From Streptomyces canus (lineage in GTDB: Bacteria; Actinomycetota; Actinomycetes; Streptomycetales; Streptomycetaceae), in contig NZ_CP107989.1 of assembly GCF_041435015.1 (NCBI RefSeq), positions 1,178,001 to 1,242,000 on the forward strand: a DNA stretch of 64,000 nt, in the 5' to 3' direction. The notes under the pieces are model-generated. The model did no database searches, was not told where the DNA came from, and saw only the letters and a list, made by a program, of their open reading frames with translations. Shown here piece after piece: positions 59,226 to 64,000 of the stretch. Position numbers and translations under genes: made by a program. Each line of letters begins with the position of its first letter. Positions within the stretch are counted from its first letter, which is position 1.

Positions 59226-60938
59226 GTGACCACCACAGAGCCCTCCCCCGCCGTCCACGCCCTCCCACCACTGCGAGTGGCGCGCGAGCGCTTCCTGTCC
59301 GGGCGCCCGCTGCCCGACGGTGTGCCGGAGGAGGTCCTGGCGGCGTGGCGACGGGCCCGGTTCTTCGGCGTACCGCACGACCTGAAGGAGCCCGCCGCCC
59401 GTCCGCCCCGGCCGGTCGAGTCGCCGCTCCTCGGCGCCGCCCGTGCGGTGCTCGAACGGATCGCCCCCGCCCTGGGCACCGGCGGCTCGGTCCTGCTCCT
59501 CACCGACGCGCGCCTGCGCGTGCTGTGGACGTCCGGGAGCGCGCCCGAGCTCACCCCGCACCCGGGACTGTCGGAGCAGGAGGTCGGCCACAACAGCGCG
59601 GCCCTCGCCCTGCGCAGTCGGCGCCGGGCCGAGGTGCACGGGCCCGAGCACTTCCTCGACGTGTGGCAGGACGTGTCGGCGGTCAGCGTCCCGGTGCTCG
59701 CACCGAAGAGCGGACAGGCACTCGGCACCCTCACCGTCGCCTCCCACCTGTGCGGCGGATGCCCGCCGCACCCACAGGCGGCCCTCGCCGAGGCCGCTGC
59801 CGCCGCCGTGGAGGCCGAACTTCTCGCCCGCGCGGGACGGTCCGAACAGGTCCTTCTGGACGCCTACGTGCGAGCCTCGCGGGGAGAGGACCGCGCGGTC
59901 GTCGCACTGGACGGCCGCAACCGCCTGATCAGCGCGGCGGCGGAGCGGCTGATGACCGAGGAGGTCCTTCGGGTTCTTGAGCGTACGGCGACGACGGCAC
60001 GGCACACCGACGAGCCGGCCACCGCCGAGCTGCCCGAGGGGGCCGGGTGCGGCGCTCGGATCGACCTGGTGCGGCAGGCGGGCGTGGTCATGGGGATCGT
60101 GGCCGTCCTGGAGCCGCACGACGAAGGCACGCCGAGGCCGAGGCCACACCCGCTCCCCCGCCTGACCGGCTCCTCCCTTCCATGGCGGTACGCCGTGGAG
60201 CGCGCCGCCGAACTGGTCCGCTCCCCCGAGCCCGTCCTGCTGACCGGTGAACGGGGGACGGGGAAGACCGCGCTGGCCCGGGAGTTGCTGGGGCAGGCCG
60301 ACGTCGAGACCGTCGACGCGGCCGAAGGCGGCGCGCTCGAAGGGGACTTGACGAAATGGGCCGCGGCTAGCCCCCTCGTCCTCCGGCACGCCGAGCGGCT
60401 GACGCAGCCCGCCGTGGCCACGCTCAACTCCCTGCTCGACGCGCACCCGGACGTCCGGCTGCTGGTCACCCACACCCCCGGCACGCCGCCCGGCCCCTGC
60501 CTTCAACGGCTCCTCGACAAACTGGCCGCCCGCACGGTCGTCCTCCCACCGCTGCGCGAACGCACCGAGGACATCCGTGAGTTGCTGGCGGCCCTCACAC
60601 CGCGCCCCGCGCCGGGAAGTCCTCCGCTGACCTGGACCCTTGACGCCCTGCGCGCGCTCGAACAGCACCCGTGGCCCGGGAACGTCACCGAACTCGCCCA
60701 TGTCGTCCAGGCATTGGCAGAACACCGACGGACCTCCGGGCCGGTACGCCGGGCCGAACTGCCGGACACCGTGCGGGAAGGCCCCGCCGTCCGTCCGCTG
60801 AGCCCTATGGAACACGCCGAACGTGCCACGATCCTGGAGACACTGCACCGCCACGGCGGCAACAAGTCCCGTGCCGCGGCGGTACTCGGCATCGGGCGGG
60901 CCACGCTGTACCGCAAGCTGCGGGAGTACGAGGGCTGA
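59226..60938 (+). CDS. NtrC/AcoR-like activator without sigma-54 motifs
   Basis: The protein has 570 residues from GTG. Residues 70-200 look like a GAF-type sensor (VLLLTDARLRVLWTSGSAPELTPHPGLSEQEVGHNSAALALRSRRRAEVHGPEHF). Residues 320-510 are a reduced AAA+ domain with Walker A GERGTGKTALARELL but no GAFTGA loop and no LFLDE Walker B (LVLRHAERL instead). A Fis-type HTH closes the protein (HGGNKSRAAAVLGIGRATLYRKLREYEG). Streptomyces is generally considered to lack sigma-54, so it must activate another sigma factor or act as a simple DNA-binding regulator. It diverges from the hydroxyquinol operon and is its likely regulator. Confidence 0.88.
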   Translation: MTTTEPSPAVHALPPLRVARERFLSGRPLPDGVPEEVLAAWRRARFFGVPHDLKEPAARPPRPVESPLLGAARAVLERIAPALGTGGSVLLLTDARLRVLWTSGSAPELTPHPGLSEQEVGHNSAALALRSRRRAEVHGPEHFLDVWQDVSAVSVPVLAPKSGQALGTLTVASHLCGGCPPHPQAALAEAAAAAVEAELLARAGRSEQVLLDAYVRASRGEDRAVVALDGRNRLISAAAERLMTEEVLRVLERTATTARHTDEPATAELPEGAGCGARIDLVRQAGVVMGIVAVLEPHDEGTPRPRPHPLPRLTGSSLPWRYAVERAAELVRSPEPVLLTGERGTGKTALARELLGQADVETVDAAEGGALEGDLTKWAAASPLVLRHAERLTQPAVATLNSLLDAHPDVRLLVTHTPGTPPGPCLQRLLDKLAARTVVLPPLRERTEDIRELLAALTPRPAPGSPPLTWTLDALRALEQHPWPGNVTELAHVVQALAEHRRTSGPVRRAELPDTVREGPAVRPLSPMEHAERATILETLHRHGGNKSRAAAVLGIGRATLYRKLREYEG

Positions 60939-61048
60939 GCAGCCGGCTCGGCAGCCGGGCAACCGGCCGACGGACACGGTCCCGCGGCGGCGGCCGTCTC
61001 GAGCGCCGACGCCGTCCTGCCCGGGGGCCGTCGCCCGCGACGGAACCT

Positions 61049-62083
61049 TCAGGACGCTTCCCGCGGCGGCGGCCCACTGGTGCCGCGCACGACGAGCTTC
61101 GGGTCCAGCACGGCCTCGCGCGGCTCCAGTTGCGGATTCTCCAGTCGCTCCACGGCGAACCGCACCGCGTGCTCGGCCATCAGCACCGCGTCCTGGCGCA
61201 CGGTGGTGAGGCCGATCGGCATGAGATGGGAGAGGTGGCTGTCGTCGTAGCCGACGACGGACATGTCCCGCGGAACCTCGACACCGGCCCGGGCCAGCGG
61301 CATCAACAGGCCCATCGCGCACCGGTCGTTGCCCGCGAGCACCGCCGTCGGCAGCGGCAGCCCGCGCTCCCGCTCCGCCAGGAGCAGCCTGCCGGTCTCG
61401 ATACCGGACTGCTCGGTGTGCTCACCGGGGATCACCCGGATCTCCGACTCGAGGCCGTGCCGGCGCATCGCGGCCCGGTAGGAGCGCCGCCGTTCGGCGG
61501 ACCCGGGCCCCCGGCCACCGTCGATGTGCACGATCCTGCGGTGGCCGAGTTCGACCAGGTGGTCCATGGCCTGCCGGACGCCCTTGCTCTCGGCGCTGTG
61601 CACGAAGTCCACGCGGGCCCGCGGGACGCGACGGCTGACGGACACGGTCACGGCCCGCTGACCGAGCGCGTCGAGATAGCCGGCGTCCGCGTCGGGGCCG
61701 AGCAGGATCAGTGCCTCGCAGCGATGCCCGAGGAGCGCCTCGACCGCCTTGGCCTCGCTGCGCCCCTGGACCGCCGCCGAGAGCAGGACGTCGTATCCGA
61801 GCCGCTCGGCCTCGGGGTAGATGCCCTCGATCAGGTCGGACTGGAAGGTCTGGTGCACGGTGAACATCACGCCGAGCGTGCGGCTGCGGCCCCGGGCCAG
61901 CAACCGGGCCGCGCTGTCCGGGCGGTAGCCGATCTCGTCGGCGACCCTCAGCACGCGCTCACGGGTCTCCTGGCTCGCGCCGGGCTGATTGCGGAACACG
62001 ATCGAGACCAGCGCCCGGGACACACCTGCCTTGTCGGCCACATCGGCCATCGTCGGCCGCTGTCTGCCCGGTGCTGCATCCAC
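61049..62083 (-). CDS. LacI-family regulator facing the inositol genes
   Basis: The protein has 344 residues from the GTG preceded by AAAGGTGGG at normal spacing; a GTG four codons earlier overlaps that site and is less likely. HTH: PTMADVADKAGVSRALVSIVFRNQPGASQETRERVLRVADEIGYRPDSAARLLARG. The ligand domain has VVGYDDSHLSHLMPIGLTTVRQD. It diverges from iolC across a short gap with a TTGACA box and a palindrome, so it probably represses inositol catabolism, with inositol or a breakdown product as inducer (inference). Confidence 0.92.
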   Translation of the reverse strand: MDAAPGRQRPTMADVADKAGVSRALVSIVFRNQPGASQETRERVLRVADEIGYRPDSAARLLARGRSRTLGVMFTVHQTFQSDLIEGIYPEAERLGYDVLLSAAVQGRSEAKAVEALLGHRCEALILLGPDADAGYLDALGQRAVTVSVSRRVPRARVDFVHSAESKGVRQAMDHLVELGHRRIVHIDGGRGPGSAERRRSYRAAMRRHGLESEIRVIPGEHTEQSGIETGRLLLAERERGLPLPTAVLAGNDRCAMGLLMPLARAGVEVPRDMSVVGYDDSHLSHLMPIGLTTVRQDAVLMAEHAVRFAVERLENPQLEPREAVLDPKLVVRGTSGPPPREAS

Positions 62084-62148
62084 GCGTGAACCCACCTTTC
62101 GACGGAGCCCACCCTAGGGCAGCCTCGAAATCTTCCGGCAACAAGCTA

Positions 62149-62208
62149 TTGACATGACATTTGGACAGGGGTCATCGTACTCGCACTAGAGCGCGCTAGT
62201 AGAGCGCG
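62149..62208 (+). promoter_or_regulatory. Control region of the iol operon
   Basis: TTGACA at 62149 is a consensus -35; the matching -10 is weak. Downstream, ACTAG-AGCGCG-CTAGT (62185-62200) is an inverted repeat, and TAGAGCGCG occurs twice with a 13-base period (62187 and 62200). These sit 20-40 bases before the iolC start, where a LacI-type repressor would act. Confidence 0.5.
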
Positions 62209-62228
62209 ACAGCGAAGGGAATTCAGCG

Positions 62229-63197
62229 ATGCCGTTCGATGTGCTGACCATGGGCCGCGTGGGGGTGGACGTCTATCCGCTCCAGACCGGCGTCGGGCTG
62301 GCGGAGGTCACGTCGTTCGGCAAGTACCTGGGCGGCAGTCCGACCAACGTGGCGGTGGCGGCGGCCCGGTACGGGCACTCGGCCGCGGTGATCACCAAAA
62401 CGGGCCGGGACCCCTTCGGGGACTTCGTGCGACAGGCGCTCGACGGTTACGGGGTCGACGGCCGTTTCGTCGGTACATCCGACATCGCGCCGACCCCGGT
62501 GACGTTCTGCGAGATCTTCCCGCCGGACGACTTCCCGCTGTACTTCTACCGGCTGCCGAAGGCTCCCGATCTGGACATCGGGGCGGAGGAACTGGATCTG
62601 GGCGCGGTGCGGGAGGCCTCGGTCTTCTGGATCACCGGGACCGGTCTCAGTGAGGAACCCAGCCGGTCGGCCACGCTGGCGGCGCTGGCGCACCGGGCGA
62701 AGGCGGGGGCGACGGTCTTCGACCTGGACTGGCGGCCGATGTTTTGGAAGGGCACAGCCTGGGCCGATCCGTCCCTGGCACGCGGGTACTACGCCGAGGC
62801 GCTGCGGCACACGACGGTGGCGGTGGGCAACCTCGACGAGTGCGAGGTGGCCACCGGTGAGCGTGAGCCGTACGCCGCAGCGAAGGCGCTGCTGGCCGCC
62901 GGGGTGGAGCTGGCGGTGGTGAAGCAGGGGCCCAAGGGCGTGCTGGCGATGGACCGGGACGGGGCGACGGCCGAGATCCCGCCGGTCGCGGTGGATGTCG
63001 TCAACGGACTGGGCGCCGGTGACGCCTTCGGCGGGGCGCTGTGCCACGGGCTGCTGTCCGGCTGGGACACCCGCCGGGCGGTGTCCTTCGCCAATGCCGC
63101 CGGCGCGGTCGTCGCGGGCCGGCTGTCCTGCTCCGACGCCATGCCGACCGAGTCGGAAGTCCACGCCAAGCTGGATGAGGTGCCCCGTGCCGTCTGA
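62229..63197 (+). CDS. iolC: 5-Dehydro-2-deoxygluconokinase (PfkB family)
   Basis: The protein has 322 residues. GKYLGGSPTNVAVAAARYGHSAAVITKTGRDPFGDFVRQAL is the N-terminal PfkB block as in IolC, FDLDWRPMFW is an IolC-specific element, and NGLGAGDAFGGALCHGLLSG carries the catalytic Asp. It phosphorylates 5-dehydro-2-deoxygluconate in myo-inositol breakdown. Length and motifs are normal. The following aldolase-like gene overlaps it by 11 bases. Confidence 0.93.
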   Translation: MPFDVLTMGRVGVDVYPLQTGVGLAEVTSFGKYLGGSPTNVAVAAARYGHSAAVITKTGRDPFGDFVRQALDGYGVDGRFVGTSDIAPTPVTFCEIFPPDDFPLYFYRLPKAPDLDIGAEELDLGAVREASVFWITGTGLSEEPSRSATLAALAHRAKAGATVFDLDWRPMFWKGTAWADPSLARGYYAEALRHTTVAVGNLDECEVATGEREPYAAAKALLAAGVELAVVKQGPKGVLAMDRDGATAEIPPVAVDVVNGLGAGDAFGGALCHGLLSGWDTRRAVSFANAAGAVVAGRLSCSDAMPTESEVHAKLDEVPRAV

Positions 63198-64000
63198 GAA
63201 GCTGAGCCGGATCGTGTCCGCCCGCGTGGGCGACCCCGGCGCCGTCGCGGCCGCCGCCGCCCGCCGGGTGAAGGCGACCTCGATCCTCGGTGAGCACGGC
63301 AAGGCGATGATCATCGCCGCCGACCACCCCGCACGCGGCGCCCACGGCGTCGGCGGCGACCCCCACGCGATGGCCGACCGCTCCGAGCTGCTCGACCGGC
63401 TCTGCATCGCCCTCGAACGCCCCGGTGTGACCGGTGTGCTGGCCACCGCCGACATCCTGGAGGACCTGCTGTTGCTCGGGGTCCTGGACGGCAGGAGCGT
63501 CTTCGGGTCCATGAACCGGGCCGGTCTCGCGGGTTCGGTGTTCGAGATCGACGACCGGTTCACCGGCTACGACGCCGCCACGATCGCCGCGATGGGCTTC
63601 GACGGCGGCAAGATGCTCACCCGGATCGCCCTCGACGACCCCGCCACGCCCTCGGCGCTGGAGAACACCGCGCGTGCCATGGACGAGCTCAACGACCGCC
63701 AACTGATCGCGATGGTCGAGCCGTTCATGGCAGCGTGGCAGGACGGCCGCATCCGCAACGACCTGTCGACGGACGCGGTCATCAAGTCGATCACCATTGC
63801 CTCGGCGCTGGGCCGGCGGACCGCCTACAGCTGGCTGAAGCTCCCGGTGGTCGCCGAGATGGAGCGGGTGCTCGCCTCCTCCACCCTGCCTGCGCTGCTG
63901 CTGGGCGGGGAGGTCAAGGACGCCGAGGGGGCCTTCGCCTCCTGGGGCAGGGCGTTGAAGCAGCCGACCGCGCAGGGCCTGGTCGTGGGCCGTTCGCTGC
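63187..64000 (+). CDS. Cgl0159-type (beta/alpha)8 protein, inositol-operon aldolase-like, incomplete at the window end
   Basis: At least 271 residues from a GTG with GATGAGG upstream; the gene runs off the right edge. The sequence KAMIIAADHPARGAHGVGGDPHAMADRSELLDRL, GVTGVLATADILEDLLLLGVLDGRSVFGSMNRAGLAGSVFEIDDRFTGYD, and SWLKLPVVAEMERVLASSTLPALLLGGEV fits a class I aldolase-like barrel with a candidate Schiff-base lysine in WLKLP. It is found next to iolC in actinobacteria and may act on the phosphorylated deoxygluconate product (the IolJ step); this role is inferred. Confidence 0.8.
   Translation, partial: MPSEKLSRIVSARVGDPGAVAAAAARRVKATSILGEHGKAMIIAADHPARGAHGVGGDPHAMADRSELLDRLCIALERPGVTGVLATADILEDLLLLGVLDGRSVFGSMNRAGLAGSVFEIDDRFTGYDAATIAAMGFDGGKMLTRIALDDPATPSALENTARAMDELNDRQLIAMVEPFMAAWQDGRIRNDLSTDAVIKSITIASALGRRTAYSWLKLPVVAEMERVLASSTLPALLLGGEVKDAEGAFASWGRALKQPTAQGLVVGRSL

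Overview
The window is chromosomal DNA of a high-GC, soil-type actinomycete, almost certainly a Streptomyces. The evidence is the strong third-position GC bias, frequent GTG starts, secreted ricin-lectin glycoside hydrolases, five LacI-family regulators, F420-type oxidoreductases, and only one in-frame TTA leucine codon noticed. No rRNA, tRNA or CRISPR was seen. The content is accessory and catabolic: sugar and aromatic utilisation modules, each with its own regulator and often a readable operator, separated by scars of old insertion sequences and gene decay.

Layout. 1-2.1 kb: the 3' end of a LacI regulator, a PAP2 phosphatase and a YihY-type membrane protein. 2.3-6.1 kb: a co-directed secreted set (ricin-lectin beta-helix protein, GH19 chitinase, NPP1 protein); the NPP1 gene is frameshifted and cut off by an IS5-type transposase remnant. 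6.4-7.2 kb: decayed DNA. 7.3-18.9 kb: the main glycan-utilisation locus, with a LacI regulator and three matching operators, a sugar ABC transporter (binding protein and two permeases), an MGH1/GH63-like hydrolase and two large secreted clan GH-A (GH39-like) enzymes with lectin or CBM domains, closed by a perfect 16-bp stem hairpin. 19-20.8 kb: remnants, including a broken IS1380 transposase.

20.8-29.6 kb: pirin, two coupled MarR-type proteins, a PepSY membrane protein, peptide deformylase, a flavoprotein disulfide oxidoreductase, thioredoxin, and an aldehyde dehydrogenase/PobA pair for the hydroxybenzaldehyde-hydroxybenzoate route under a LacI gene that carries the TTA codon. 30.7-38.9 kb: mostly regulators facing single enzymes (TetR/FMN reductase, LysR, an F420-type oxidoreductase, TerC, esterase, a PucR-like regulator, MarR), with palindromic operators in several divergent gaps. 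39.4-44.7 kb: a chorismate-mutase-like protein, CaiB CoA-transferase, a frameshifted acyl-CoA dehydrogenase, a GntR regulator and EtfBA. 44.8-46.4 kb: a divergent SDR/XRE pair.

46.4-50.5 kb: a LacI/GH42 beta-galactosidase operon whose ABC transporter has collapsed to a fused scar. 50.5-55.2 kb: a secreted metalloprotease, a response regulator lacking its phosphorylation residues, an NDH-2-like flavoprotein, a DUF3224 protein and a YceI protein. 55.3-60.9 kb: a compact hydroxyquinol (resorcinol-type) pathway, with flavin monooxygenase, intradiol dioxygenase and maleylacetate reductase facing an NtrC-like activator that lacks sigma-54 features. 61-64 kb: a LacI regulator facing iolC and an aldolase-like gene, the start of a myo-inositol operon that runs off the window.
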